Positions 17,281 to 25,791 of a stretch of DNA of 64,000 bases are shown in pieces. The first letter of the stretch is position 1, and the number at the start of each line of letters is the position of its first letter. The position numbers and the translations under genes were made by a program. The DNA comes from Pseudoalteromonas luteoviolacea (GTDB lineage: Bacteria; Pseudomonadota; Gammaproteobacteria; Enterobacterales; Alteromonadaceae). The stretch is taken from the NCBI RefSeq assembly GCF_021654285.1, contig NZ_JAKFZS010000021.1, positions 1 to 64,000 on the forward strand, written 5' to 3'. The notes under the pieces were generated by a model. It was given only the letters and a program-made list of their open reading frames with translations. It did not search any database and was not told where the DNA came from.

Positions 17281-17619
17281 TTAGTGCTCTTCATTCACGA
17301 TATTCAGATTATACTTTGGTATCTCTACCACTAAATCTTCATCATTAATGACGGCTTGGCAACCTAGGCGCGATTCTGGCTCTAAACCCCATGCCTTGTC
17401 CAGCATGTCATCTTCCAGCTCATCACTTTCTTCCATTGAGTCAAAGCCTTCTCTGATAACAACGTGACACGTTGTGCATGCACATGACTTTTCACATGCA
17501 TGAGGAATGCTGATCCCATTTTTTAACGCGACATCTAATACTGTATCGCCAGATTTTGCATCAATTGCCGCGCCCTCAGGACAAAGCTCTTCATGGGGTA
17601 AAAAGATAATTTGTGGCAT
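17281..17619 (-). CDS. fdx: ISC-type [2Fe-2S] ferredoxin
   Basis: A 112-residue adrenodoxin-type ferredoxin that gives electrons to Fe-S cluster assembly on IscU. The cluster ligands are seen in HACEKSCACTTCHVV and RLGCQAV. Its start is one base from the hscA stop, so they are translationally coupled. It is the last gene of the operon: iscX, which follows fdx in E. coli, is missing and a terminator comes next. Confidence 0.96.
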   Translation of the reverse strand: MPQIIFLPHEELCPEGAAIDAKSGDTVLDVALKNGISIPHACEKSCACTTCHVVIREGFDSMEESDELEDDMLDKAWGLEPESRLGCQAVINDEDLVVEIPKYNLNIVNEEH

Positions 17620-17620
17620 A

Positions 17621-19483
17621 TTAAACCTCGTCTACTGACTGACCTTGCAGTGCCTGTTTGATTGATACATCCATGCGGCGAGATGCAAATTCACTACTTG
17701 CTTCATCTACCACTTCAATTGCATGCTTAATTGCATCTGGATCAGACGCATTTTGGCGTTTGTCATCTAACATCGCCATAGCCTCTCTCAGGCTATTTAA
17801 TTCTTGTTCATTTAATAAAGCTGATTCTGTTGCCAAAGATGCTTCTAACGCTTCAAGTACTCTGAGCGCTTCAACTTGCTGCTCTTTGAGCATACGCGCC
17901 TGCATATCCTCTTTAGCAAAACTCATTGAATCTTGTAGCATTTGAGCAACTTGGTCATCACTTAAACCAAATGATGGTTTAACTTGGATATCTGCTTGTA
18001 CACCCGTCGACTTCTCACTTGCTGAAACGCTCAATAAGCCATCGGCATCGACTTTAAAAGTCACCCGAATGTGCGCAGCGCCTGCAGCCATCGCCGGAAT
18101 GCCTTTGAGGCTGAATTTCGCCAGTGAACGGCAATCATCAACCAACTCGCGCTCACCCTGCAGGACGTGCAGTGACATCGCAGTTTGGCCATCCTTAAAC
18201 GTCGTGAACTCCTGTGCACGCGCGACTGGAATTGTTGTATTGCGAGGAATGATCTTCTCTACTAAACCACCCATGGTTTCTAAACCTAAAGATAGCGGTA
18301 AAACATCCAATAACAGCATATCTGAATCAGGTTTATTACCCGCTAAGATATCAGCTTGAATGGCCGCACCAATTGCAACCACACGATCGGGGTCAATTGA
18401 CGTTAGCGGTTCTTTTTCAAAAAACTCACCAACTGCTTCGCGAATAACTGGCATACGCGTTGAACCGCCTACCATCACTGCTTCTAAGACTTCTTCTTTG
18501 CTCACATCCGCATCTTTTAATGCTCTACGACAAGCGCGTAATGTCTGTTTTACGAGTGGCGCAACAAGCTCAGCAAATTGACCGCGCGTAACAGAAACTA
18601 GATGCTCTTCAGCGCGAAGTTCAAGTTTTACATTGACCGTTTCATACCCACTCAACGCTTCTTTACAGGCTTTCGCTTTTTGAATAAGCAAGCGCAGCTC
18701 TTGTGGTGTTAAATCACTCAGCTGTAATATTGACTTAAAATGTTCAACAAGCACTGCGTCAAAGTCATCACCGCCTAAGCTTGAATCACCGCCCGTTGCC
18801 AGTACTTCAAAGACACCTTGATTTAAGCGTAGAATTGAAATATCAAAGGTACCACCACCTAAGTCATAAACAGCAATCACACCTTCCTGGCCAGAGTCCA
18901 AACCGTAAGCGACGGCAGCAGCTGTTGGCTCATTTAATAGGCGTAGCACTTTTAAACCTGCGATTTCTGCCGCATCTTTGGTACTTTGTCTTTGCGCATC
19001 ATCGAAATAAGCAGGTACCGTAATTACGCTTCCCACAATTTCTTGGCCTGCAAAGCTATCAGTTGCTCTTTGATGCAATGATTTTAGAATTTCAGCTGAT
19101 GCTTGAATTGGATTGATTGGACCTGCCACAGTGTTTACAGCCAGTGCACCTTGGTGCTCCACGAACTCATATGGCAAGTTTTGATAACGAGAGGTTACTT
19201 CTGAAACAGATTTACCTAAAAAGCGTTTCACTGAAATAAGCGTATTTGTTGGGTCTTCTACAGCAGCTTGCTGCGCTTGTTGACCAACAGTAACGCTGTC
19301 TACATGATATCTAACAACAGAAGGCAACATGGCTTCGCCATTAATATCCGCTAGCGCTCTGGCTTCACCACTTTGTACTGTGGCCACCAAAGAGTTAGTA
19401 GTACCTAAGTCGATACCTATTGCCAATTTATGTTCGTGAGGTGCCGCGCTCTGCCCCGGCTCAGCAATTTGCAATAATGCCAT
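17621..19483 (-). CDS. hscA: Fe-S assembly chaperone HscA (Hsp70)
   Basis: A 620-residue Hsp70 specialised for releasing clusters from IscU together with HscB. ATPase domain about 1-390, with GIDLGTTNSLVATV, AVYDLGGGTFDISIL and VGGSTRMPVIREAV. Substrate-binding domain about 395-510, then a helical lid. Length matches E. coli HscA (616). It follows hscB in the isc order. Confidence 0.97.
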   Translation of the reverse strand: MALLQIAEPGQSAAPHEHKLAIGIDLGTTNSLVATVQSGEARALADINGEAMLPSVVRYHVDSVTVGQQAQQAAVEDPTNTLISVKRFLGKSVSEVTSRYQNLPYEFVEHQGALAVNTVAGPINPIQASAEILKSLHQRATDSFAGQEIVGSVITVPAYFDDAQRQSTKDAAEIAGLKVLRLLNEPTAAAVAYGLDSGQEGVIAVYDLGGGTFDISILRLNQGVFEVLATGGDSSLGGDDFDAVLVEHFKSILQLSDLTPQELRLLIQKAKACKEALSGYETVNVKLELRAEEHLVSVTRGQFAELVAPLVKQTLRACRRALKDADVSKEEVLEAVMVGGSTRMPVIREAVGEFFEKEPLTSIDPDRVVAIGAAIQADILAGNKPDSDMLLLDVLPLSLGLETMGGLVEKIIPRNTTIPVARAQEFTTFKDGQTAMSLHVLQGERELVDDCRSLAKFSLKGIPAMAAGAAHIRVTFKVDADGLLSVSASEKSTGVQADIQVKPSFGLSDDQVAQMLQDSMSFAKEDMQARMLKEQQVEALRVLEALEASLATESALLNEQELNSLREAMAMLDDKRQNASDPDAIKHAIEVVDEASSEFASRRMDVSIKQALQGQSVDEV

Positions 19484-19515
19484 AGTACTCTTTTAACTTA
19501 AGTGGTGACGCTAGA

Positions 19516-20040
19516 TCAATCGAAAAGGCTATCTTCAATGCGAGACAGCTCTTCGCGTAATTTATATATGAATTTTAACTTGCGGATATTATCAGCTGCA
19601 ACTTCTAATACAGCAATATCTTGGCTCACAAGCTGTTCTGCAAGTTGCGCACTATATTGCGTATCTAACTGCTTAATCTGCACTTCGAATGCTTCAATTT
19701 CATCTTCAGGGTCGCTGCTATGCTGAATGTCTTCCAGTGCTTCCCTCAGCTCCATTTGCTGCATTAAAAATGCAGGGTCTTGCAATGTTTGCTGCTCAGC
19801 TCGAATGTCGACACCTTGCTCACTTAGCATATACTCAGCGCGCTTAGCTGGATGCTTTAACACAGCTAGAGCATCATTGATCTCAGATGTCTTCTGTACA
19901 GCCACTAATTTTTCACGTTCACTTTTTCCTGCAAACTTATCAGGGTGGACTGCGCGTTGTAATTCTAAATAGCGTTGATTTAACAGGGTTAAATCAACGT
20001 CATAGCTCACTGGTAAATTAAATAATTCAAAATATCGCAT
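19516..20040 (-). CDS. hscB: J-domain co-chaperone HscB
   Basis: A 174-residue J-protein that brings IscU to HscA and stimulates its ATPase. The N-terminal J-domain has the HPD motif in RAVHPDKFAG; the C-terminal part is the three-helix bundle that binds IscU. Position between iscA and hscA is canonical. Confidence 0.96.
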   Translation of the reverse strand: MRYFELFNLPVSYDVDLTLLNQRYLELQRAVHPDKFAGKSEREKLVAVQKTSEINDALAVLKHPAKRAEYMLSEQGVDIRAEQQTLQDPAFLMQQMELREALEDIQHSSDPEDEIEAFEVQIKQLDTQYSAQLAEQLVSQDIAVLEVAADNIRKLKFIYKLREELSRIEDSLFD

Positions 20041-20103
20041 AAGGACCTAATACAGCAAAGCCCTACCAAGGCAGGGCTTTAGCAAACTATCTATTACAGA
20101 TGG

Positions 20104-20427
20104 TTAAACGGTGAAGCTTTCACCACAGCCACATTCGTCTTTCTGATTCGGGTTAATAAACTTAAACCCCTCATTGAGACCTTCTTTGGTGTAATCAAGC
20201 TGAGTACCGTCAATATAAACTAAGCTTTTTGCATCAACGATGATTTTAACGCCCATTTCTTCGAACACTTCATCACCTTCCGCAAGCTCATCAACGAATT
20301 CGAGTACATACGCAAGACCTGAGCAACCAGTCGTTTTAATACCAACTCGCAGGCCTAGACCTTTTCCTCGGTTTGCAAGGAATGTCTGCACACGATTTGC
20401 AGCTGCTTCAGTTAATGTCACTGCCAT
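20104..20427 (-). CDS. iscA: A-type Fe-S carrier IscA
   Basis: A 107-residue A-type carrier that moves assembled clusters to target enzymes. The three conserved cysteines are in TTGCSGLAY and the C-terminal DECGCGESF. 10 bp separate it from iscU, in the standard operon order. Confidence 0.97.
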   Translation of the reverse strand: MAVTLTEAAANRVQTFLANRGKGLGLRVGIKTTGCSGLAYVLEFVDELAEGDEVFEEMGVKIIVDAKSLVYIDGTQLDYTKEGLNEGFKFINPNQKDECGCGESFTV

Positions 20428-20437
20428 AATTTATCTC

Positions 20438-20821
20438 TTACTTCACTTGCTTATTTTTATAGTCTGCAATTGCAGCTTGAATTGCATCTTCTGCAAGGAT
20501 TGAACAGTGGATTTTTACAGGCGGTAGCTCAAGCTCTGCTGTAATATCTGTGTTCTTGATTTCAGCAGCTTGGTCTAATGTTTTACCTTTCACCCACTCT
20601 GTTACTAGAGAAGATGAAGCAATCGCACTGCCACAACCATATGTCTTAAACTTTGCGTCTTCAATAACACCTTCATCAGACACTTTAATTTGTAGCTTCA
20701 TCACGTCGCCACAAGCTGGCGCGCCAACCATACCAGTTGCTACATTAGGGTCGTTTTTATCCAACGTACCTACGTTACGTGGGTTTTCCACGTGGTCAAT
20801 TACTTTATCACTATATGCCAT
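20438..20821 (-). CDS. iscU: Fe-S scaffold IscU
   Basis: A 127-residue scaffold on which [2Fe-2S] clusters are built. The ligand Asp and cysteines are in PACGDVMKL, TYGCGSAIAS and KIHCSIL. The HscA-recognised LPPVK motif reads ELPPVKIHC. Confidence 0.98.
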   Translation of the reverse strand: MAYSDKVIDHVENPRNVGTLDKNDPNVATGMVGAPACGDVMKLQIKVSDEGVIEDAKFKTYGCGSAIASSSLVTEWVKGKTLDQAAEIKNTDITAELELPPVKIHCSILAEDAIQAAIADYKNKQVK

Positions 20822-20878
20822 AACTCTTTCCTCACTAACCGCTTATATACTTGCTACAGTCCATACAAGCTGTCTTGT

Positions 20879-22093
20879 TTAATGGTGTGCCCATTCAACT
20901 GAATCTAAATCAATACCGTCTTTAAACATTTCCCACAGAGGAGACATTTCTCTCAAACGACCAATTGAGTCTTTGATAAGTTTGATGGTGTAATCAATTT
21001 CTTCTTCTGTAGTAAAACGGCCAATACTGAAACGAATTGAGCTATGTGCTAACTCATCGTTACGGCCTAGTGCACGAAGTACATAAGACGGTTCAAGGCT
21101 TGCAGACGTACAAGCAGAACCTGATGATACTGCAATATCTTTTACAGCCATCAGAAGTGACTCACCTTCAACATAGTTAAAGCTGATGTTTACAATACCT
21201 GGTACAGATTGGTCGACAGTGCCATTAAAGTACACTTCTTCCATATCCATGATGCCATCGATCAGACGCTGACGAAGTGCGCTGATGTGTGCATAATCTT
21301 TTTCGAAATCTTCTTTTGCAATACGAAAAGCAGAACCCATGCCTACAATTTGGTGTGTTGCAAGAGTACCTGAACGCATACCACGCTCATGACCACCGCC
21401 ATGCATTTGTGCTTCAAGACGTGCGCGAGGCTTACGACGAACATATAATGCGCCGATACCTTTTGGACCATACGCTTTATGGCCTGAGAATGACATGAAA
21501 TCAACTTTAAGCTGCTTCATATCAATCGCTACTTTACCTGCGCTTTGTGCACCATCAACGTGGAACATAATTTTACGTTCACGACACATTTCACCAATTG
21601 TTGCGATGTCTTGAATAACACCTAGCTCGTTATTTACGTGCATGACACTGATTAAAATTGTGTCTTCACGAATTTCGTCTTCAAGCTTTTTCAGATCTAA
21701 CAGGCCGTTTTCTTCAACGTCCATATAAGTCACTTCAAAACCTTGACGCTCAAGCTCACGACACGTGTCGATAACCGCTTTGTGCTCAGTTTTTACAGTG
21801 ATGATGTGCTTGCCTTTCTTCTGATAGAAGTTCGCAGCACCTTTAATTGCTAGGTTGTTTGACTCAGTCGCACCAGATGTGAATACGATTTCGCGCGGGT
21901 CAGCATTAATTAAATCAGCGATATCATTACGCGCTTGGTCAATAAGTTCTTCGGCCTGCCAACCAAAACGGTGTGAACGGGACGCAGGATTACCAAAGTT
22001 ACCATCCATTGTCAGGCATTGCATCATTTCATCTGCAACACGCTGATCAACCGGCGTGGTTGCAGCATAATCTAAATATATCGGTAATTTCAT
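20879..22093 (-). CDS. iscS: Cysteine desulfurase IscS
   Basis: A PLP enzyme of 404 residues that draws sulfur from cysteine for Fe-S clusters, tRNA thiolation and other thiol cofactors. The PLP lysine is in SFSGHKAYGPKGIG, and the mobile-loop catalytic Cys in SSGSACTSASLEPSYV. Same length as E. coli IscS. Confidence 0.98.
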   Translation of the reverse strand: MKLPIYLDYAATTPVDQRVADEMMQCLTMDGNFGNPASRSHRFGWQAEELIDQARNDIADLINADPREIVFTSGATESNNLAIKGAANFYQKKGKHIITVKTEHKAVIDTCRELERQGFEVTYMDVEENGLLDLKKLEDEIREDTILISVMHVNNELGVIQDIATIGEMCRERKIMFHVDGAQSAGKVAIDMKQLKVDFMSFSGHKAYGPKGIGALYVRRKPRARLEAQMHGGGHERGMRSGTLATHQIVGMGSAFRIAKEDFEKDYAHISALRQRLIDGIMDMEEVYFNGTVDQSVPGIVNISFNYVEGESLLMAVKDIAVSSGSACTSASLEPSYVLRALGRNDELAHSSIRFSIGRFTTEEEIDYTIKLIKDSIGRLREMSPLWEMFKDGIDLDSVEWAHH

Positions 22094-22115
22094 TTCTTTC
22101 TCCGCTAGACGCCAA

Positions 22116-22607
22116 TTATAATTGGCAACTCACTTGAATATTATCTAATTGCTTCATCGCATCGCTTACGTTTCTATCCTGACGTGATGCAACTGATTGC
22201 ACATCAGAGTTTGAAACAAGCTCGGCAAGGGAAATACTGTTTAAAAATTCTTCTATTCGCACACTTAAATCGGACCATAGCGTGTGTGTCAGGCAACGCA
22301 TACCGCTTTGGCAACCACCGCCTTCACCGTGACATCGAGTTGCATCAACAGACTCATCCACCGCATTAATCACATCACCAACAGAAATCGTGTGTGCATC
22401 GCGCCCCAGTAAATAGCCACCACCTGGACCTCTCACTGAGCTCACGAGTCCATTTTTACGAAGACGTGCGAATAATTGTTCTAAATATGAGAGAGATATT
22501 TCCTGACGTTCAGAAATATCTGCCAGAGGCACAGGGCCAATATTGGCATGCAACGCAACATCGAGCATTGCAGTTACTGCATACCTGCCTTTTGAAGTCA
22601 GTTTCAT
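22116..22607 (-). CDS. iscR: Fe-S-sensing repressor IscR
   Basis: A 163-residue Rrf2-family regulator. The winged HTH occupies residues 1-65. The [2Fe-2S] ligands are Cys92, Cys99 and Cys105, with His108. The first inter-Cys spacing is one residue longer than in E. coli (HGEGGG). Holo-IscR represses its own operon through type 1 sites, three of which lie upstream. GAGG precedes the ATG with good spacing. Confidence 0.97.
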   Translation of the reverse strand: MKLTSKGRYAVTAMLDVALHANIGPVPLADISERQEISLSYLEQLFARLRKNGLVSSVRGPGGGYLLGRDAHTISVGDVINAVDESVDATRCHGEGGGCQSGMRCLTHTLWSDLSVRIEEFLNSISLAELVSNSDVQSVASRQDRNVSDAMKQLDNIQVSCQL

Positions 22608-22642
22608 ACGCGCCTCTAGGTTACCTTCATCAAATGTCGCAA

Positions 22643-22674
22643 ATTGTAATTACCTGACTAAGATAGTCAAGTAT
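22643..22674 (-). promoter_or_regulatory. Proximal isc promoter with IscR type 1 site
   Basis: On the minus strand -35 TTGACT (22665-22670), 16-nt spacer, -10 TACAAT (22643-22648), giving a start near 22636, about 30 nt before iscR. The palindromic CCTGACTAAGATAGTCAAGT, within a 25-bp type 1 IscR site at 22650-22674, overlaps the -35, as expected for repression by holo-IscR. Confidence 0.8.
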
Positions 22675-22730
22675 TAACGACATCTATTGCTTATAAAATA
22701 AGTTACTACTTACTCAGTGTCTTTACTCAA

Positions 22731-22755
22731 ATACCTGACTAATTTAATCAGGTAT
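22731..22755 (-). promoter_or_regulatory. Middle IscR type 1 site
   Basis: A nearly perfect palindrome, CCTGACTAATTTAATCAGGT in its core, matches the type 1 IscR consensus. It has no -35 of its own. It begins right at the predicted start point of the distal promoter, so it could block that transcript. Confidence 0.75.
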
Positions 22756-22762
22756 TATTGGT

Positions 22763-22794
22763 ATTGTAATTACCCGAGTAATTTAGTCAAGTAT
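22763..22794 (-). promoter_or_regulatory. Distal isc promoter with IscR type 1 site
   Basis: Same layout as the proximal one: -35 TTGACT (22785-22790), 16-nt spacer, -10 TACAAT (22763-22768), with a slightly weaker type 1 IscR site at 22770-22794. It lies exactly 120 bp upstream of the proximal promoter and looks like a duplicated module. Confidence 0.72.
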
Positions 22795-22830
22795 TACTGT
22801 GATGAAAGTATCTAATCTTGATGCACAACT

Positions 22831-23571
22831 TTATTTTGTCGATTTATTCACCGAGCTCAGAATACCACGTAGGATATTCAACTCTTGATCTTCAGGTCTT
22901 GCACGATTGAATAGGCGTTTTAGTTTGGTCATCACCATGCCAGGATGCTGCTTAACAATGAAGCCAGTATCGTTTAACGTTGATTCAAGGTGCTCATAGA
23001 ATAAAGCCATTTGCTCTGATGTTGGGTATTTCGTATCGTCTTCTTCAGGCTTAGCATCTTGCGTATCTAAGAAGGTCATGCGCGTTTCATACGTTAATGT
23101 TTGCACTGCCATAGCCAAATTCAATGAACTATACTCAGGATTCGCTGGAATACAGACGTGATAGTTACATAACTGCAACTCTTCATTGGTCAAACCGCTA
23201 TTTTCTCGACCAAACACAAGTGCAACAGGACCGTCAATAGACTCTGCGACCAACTTCTGTGCACACTCTCTTGGGTCTACCATCGGCCAAGATAAAGTAC
23301 GAGAACGCGCGCTAGTGCCTATAACTAAACTACAATCCGCAATAGCATCTTCAAGCTTATCGACAGTGACAGCATCGCCAAGTACATCTGTTGCACCCGC
23401 AGCCAACGCGCTCGCGTGACTATCTACCTCGCAAGCAGGATCTACTAAGTACAATTTTGAAAAGCCCATGGTTTTCATTGCGCGCGCAACTGAGCCAATA
23501 TTTCCAGAGTGTGAAGTGTTCACAAGTACGATTCTAATATCTTGTAATGCCATGCTATTTATCTCAGACAA
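22831..23571 (-). CDS. trmJ: tRNA (cytidine/uridine-32 2'-O) methyltransferase TrmJ
   Basis: A 246-residue SPOUT (SpoU) methyltransferase acting on position 32 of tRNAs. Motif 1 is VLVNTSHSGNIGSVARAMKTMG, motif 2 ALVFGRENSGLTNEE, motif 3 IPANPEYSSLNLAMAVQ, forming the knotted SAM site. The C-terminal tail matches TrmJ. Upstream of iscR and divergent from suhB, as in E. coli. Confidence 0.96.
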   Translation of the reverse strand: MSEINSMALQDIRIVLVNTSHSGNIGSVARAMKTMGFSKLYLVDPACEVDSHASALAAGATDVLGDAVTVDKLEDAIADCSLVIGTSARSRTLSWPMVDPRECAQKLVAESIDGPVALVFGRENSGLTNEELQLCNYHVCIPANPEYSSLNLAMAVQTLTYETRMTFLDTQDAKPEEDDTKYPTSEQMALFYEHLESTLNDTGFIVKQHPGMVMTKLKRLFNRARPEDQELNILRGILSSVNKSTK

Positions 23572-23660
23572 AAATAATGTCGTAGTTTACCATAGGATGA
23601 CAGGATCAAACCACCAAACCATTTGAACAAAAAAACACCAATCTTTTTATTGCAAAGTTA

Positions 23661-23688
23661 TTTACTTTATCGAGAAAATCGCTAGAAT
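23661..23688 (+). promoter_or_regulatory. Putative suhB promoter
   Basis: TTTACT, 16-nt spacer, then TAGAAT. A start near 23695 would give a leader of about 40 nt before the suhB ATG. The -10 is good and the -35 moderate. Confidence 0.5.
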
Positions 23689-23735
23689 ACGCCGGCTCAG
23701 AAAATTTAGTTCTTTTACAATTCAAAGGTAATGCT

Positions 23736-24539
23736 ATGCATCCAATGTTAAACATTGCGGTACGCGCTGCGCGTAACGCGGGTAAAGTGATCTTACGTGC
23801 AACTGAAGATCTGTCTCAAGTTGAAGCGACTCAAAAAGGCACAAACGACTTCGTGACAAGTGTTGATACAGAAGCTGAACGTGTGATCCGTGACACTATT
23901 TTAAAATCTTACCCAGATCACGCAATCGTTGGAGAAGAACTTGGCCACACAGATGGCAAAGATAATGATTACCTTTGGGTTATCGATCCACTTGATGGCA
24001 CTACTAACTTCATTAAGGGTATCCCTCACTTCGCAATCTCAATTGCACTTAAAGTTAAAGGCCGTGTAGAACAGGCTGTTATCTATGATCCAGTTCGCAG
24101 CGAATTATTCACCGCTTCTCGTGGTCAAGGCGCACAGTTAAACAACAAACGCATTCGTGTCACTAAAAGCAACGAACTGGCTGGTAGCGTATTAGCGACA
24201 GGTTTCCCATTCAAACAAAAGCACCACTTAGATGCATACACAGAAGCATTTAAAGCGCTATTCATTCATACAGCTGATATCCGTCGTGCTGGTTCTGCCG
24301 CGCTAGATATGGCATATGTTGCAGCTGGCCGTATTGACGGTTTCTATGAAATTGGTCTTAAGCCATGGGATACAGCGGCGGGTGAGCTGTTAGTAAAAGA
24401 AGCTGGTGGCATGTTAATGGACTTTGCAGGTGGTGCAAACTACAACAACAGCGGTAACATCATTTGTGGTGCACCGAAACTGTGCCAAGCAATTGTTAAA
24501 GAGATCCGCCCTGTACTAACAGAGTCTCTACTTAAGTAA
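23736..24539 (+). CDS. suhB: Inositol monophosphatase family protein SuhB
   Basis: A 267-residue Mg-dependent phosphatase fold; SuhB also joins NusA/rRNA antitermination complexes. Metal-site motifs: VGEELG, WVIDPLDGTTNFI, and KPWDTAAGELLVKEAGG. AAAGGT precedes the ATG. Length equals E. coli SuhB (267). Its own terminator follows. Confidence 0.96.
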   Translation: MHPMLNIAVRAARNAGKVILRATEDLSQVEATQKGTNDFVTSVDTEAERVIRDTILKSYPDHAIVGEELGHTDGKDNDYLWVIDPLDGTTNFIKGIPHFAISIALKVKGRVEQAVIYDPVRSELFTASRGQGAQLNNKRIRVTKSNELAGSVLATGFPFKQKHHLDAYTEAFKALFIHTADIRRAGSAALDMAYVAAGRIDGFYEIGLKPWDTAAGELLVKEAGGMLMDFAGGANYNNSGNIICGAPKLCQAIVKEIRPVLTESLLK

Positions 24540-24560
24540 GCAAACGCATTCTTTGAATAC

Positions 24561-24589
24561 AAAAAACCCAGGCAACGCCTGGGTTTTTT
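24561..24589. terminator. Terminator between suhB and the dehydratase gene
   Basis: A GC-rich stem CCCAGGC/GCCTGGG with an AAC loop, flanked by A6 and T6 runs, so it can end transcripts from both convergent genes. Confidence 0.93.
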
Positions 24590-24607
24590 ATTTACAAATA
24601 AAACGTG

Positions 24608-25783
24608 TTATTTGATTTCAACGCGTTGTGAGCGCATCACAACGTCATCATTCAATTCAATACCAATACCCGGCTCTTCCGATACTTTAAACACACCCTT
24701 TTCTGGCTGTGGATCTTGAAGGCACAGTTCTCTGTTCCACTTTTTAATTGCATAAGTATGGTGTTCATGGATTAAGAAATTCGGAATGGCTGTTTCTAAA
24801 TGCAATGACGCTGCGGTTGCAACCGGGCCACCACATACGTGCGCTTGAATGCGGATATCAAAAATATCAGCATAGTCACATACTTTCTTCGTTTCAGTAA
24901 AACCACCACATAAACCAATATCAGGTTGCAATACATCAATGCTTTGATCTTCAAAGTAAGGTCTTACATCCCAGCGATTATACAAACGCTCGCCGCCGGC
25001 AATTGGTACAGCCGTTTTATTAGCAACTTTAGCGTGTAGTGAGTGGTTTAAGTAGTTCACTGGCTCTTCGTAGTACATGCAGTCAAACTCTTCTGCAATT
25101 TCTGCAATTTGAATTGCCGATGTTGCACCTGGCAAACTGTGACATTCAAAAATAATGTCCACTTCATCGCCAACCGCTTCGCGAATGGCTTTCATACGTG
25201 AACGATACAGTTTCATTTCACCACGAGAAATCAGCTTAGTACGATCGTAATATGTATTACCATCTTTATCATACATGATAGGGTCAACTTTCACCGCGTC
25301 ATAGCCTTCAGCCAATGCTTTGTGTGCCGCTTCAGCATATTCATGTGGCTGTACAAGTGCTTTGAATTCATCATCCCAATCAAACTGTAGCTGTGATGCG
25401 TAAGTACGTAGTTCAGGGTTTACTTTACCACCTAGCAACTGATAAACCGGGAGCTTTAATGCCTTACCTTTAATATCCCAAAGCGCTGTATCAATCGCAC
25501 TCATCGCTGCATACACCACAGGTCCGCCACCCAGTCCCCAAAAGCTCTCTCTCAACATACGAGACCACAAAAGCTCAGTTTGGAATGGGTCATGGCCAAT
25601 CAAGAATGCTTCTGCCATCTCTTTAATCATACTTGCAGCAGCACTATGACCTAAGTCGTAAGCAAGTCCAGCTTCACCCACTCCTGAGATCCCTTCATCA
25701 GTGTGAATTCTCACAAAGACAGGGGTCCAAGCTGGTCTGTCTGGACAATGTATATCAAATACTTCGACGCGATTTACTTTCAT
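24608..25783 (-). CDS. Mandelate racemase/muconate lactonizing family dehydratase
   Basis: Enolase-superfamily enzyme, probably a sugar-acid dehydratase. The ATG at 25783 has AGGAG 6 nt upstream and gives 391 aa; the frame is open back to 25846 but that would run into the aldolase gene. Capping domain about 1-125; barrel residues include YDAVKVDPIMYD, metal-ligand strands IIFECHS, YYEEPVN and IAGGERL, and the candidate general-base His in IQAHVCGGPVATAASLH. It resembles the galactonate dehydratase subgroup, but the substrate cannot be named. It follows the class II aldolase gene by 8 bp. Confidence 0.82.
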   Translation of the reverse strand: MKVNRVEVFDIHCPDRPAWTPVFVRIHTDEGISGVGEAGLAYDLGHSAAASMIKEMAEAFLIGHDPFQTELLWSRMLRESFWGLGGGPVVYAAMSAIDTALWDIKGKALKLPVYQLLGGKVNPELRTYASQLQFDWDDEFKALVQPHEYAEAAHKALAEGYDAVKVDPIMYDKDGNTYYDRTKLISRGEMKLYRSRMKAIREAVGDEVDIIFECHSLPGATSAIQIAEIAEEFDCMYYEEPVNYLNHSLHAKVANKTAVPIAGGERLYNRWDVRPYFEDQSIDVLQPDIGLCGGFTETKKVCDYADIFDIRIQAHVCGGPVATAASLHLETAIPNFLIHEHHTYAIKKWNRELCLQDPQPEKGVFKVSEEPGIGIELNDDVVMRSQRVEIK

Positions 25784-25791
25784 TATGACTC

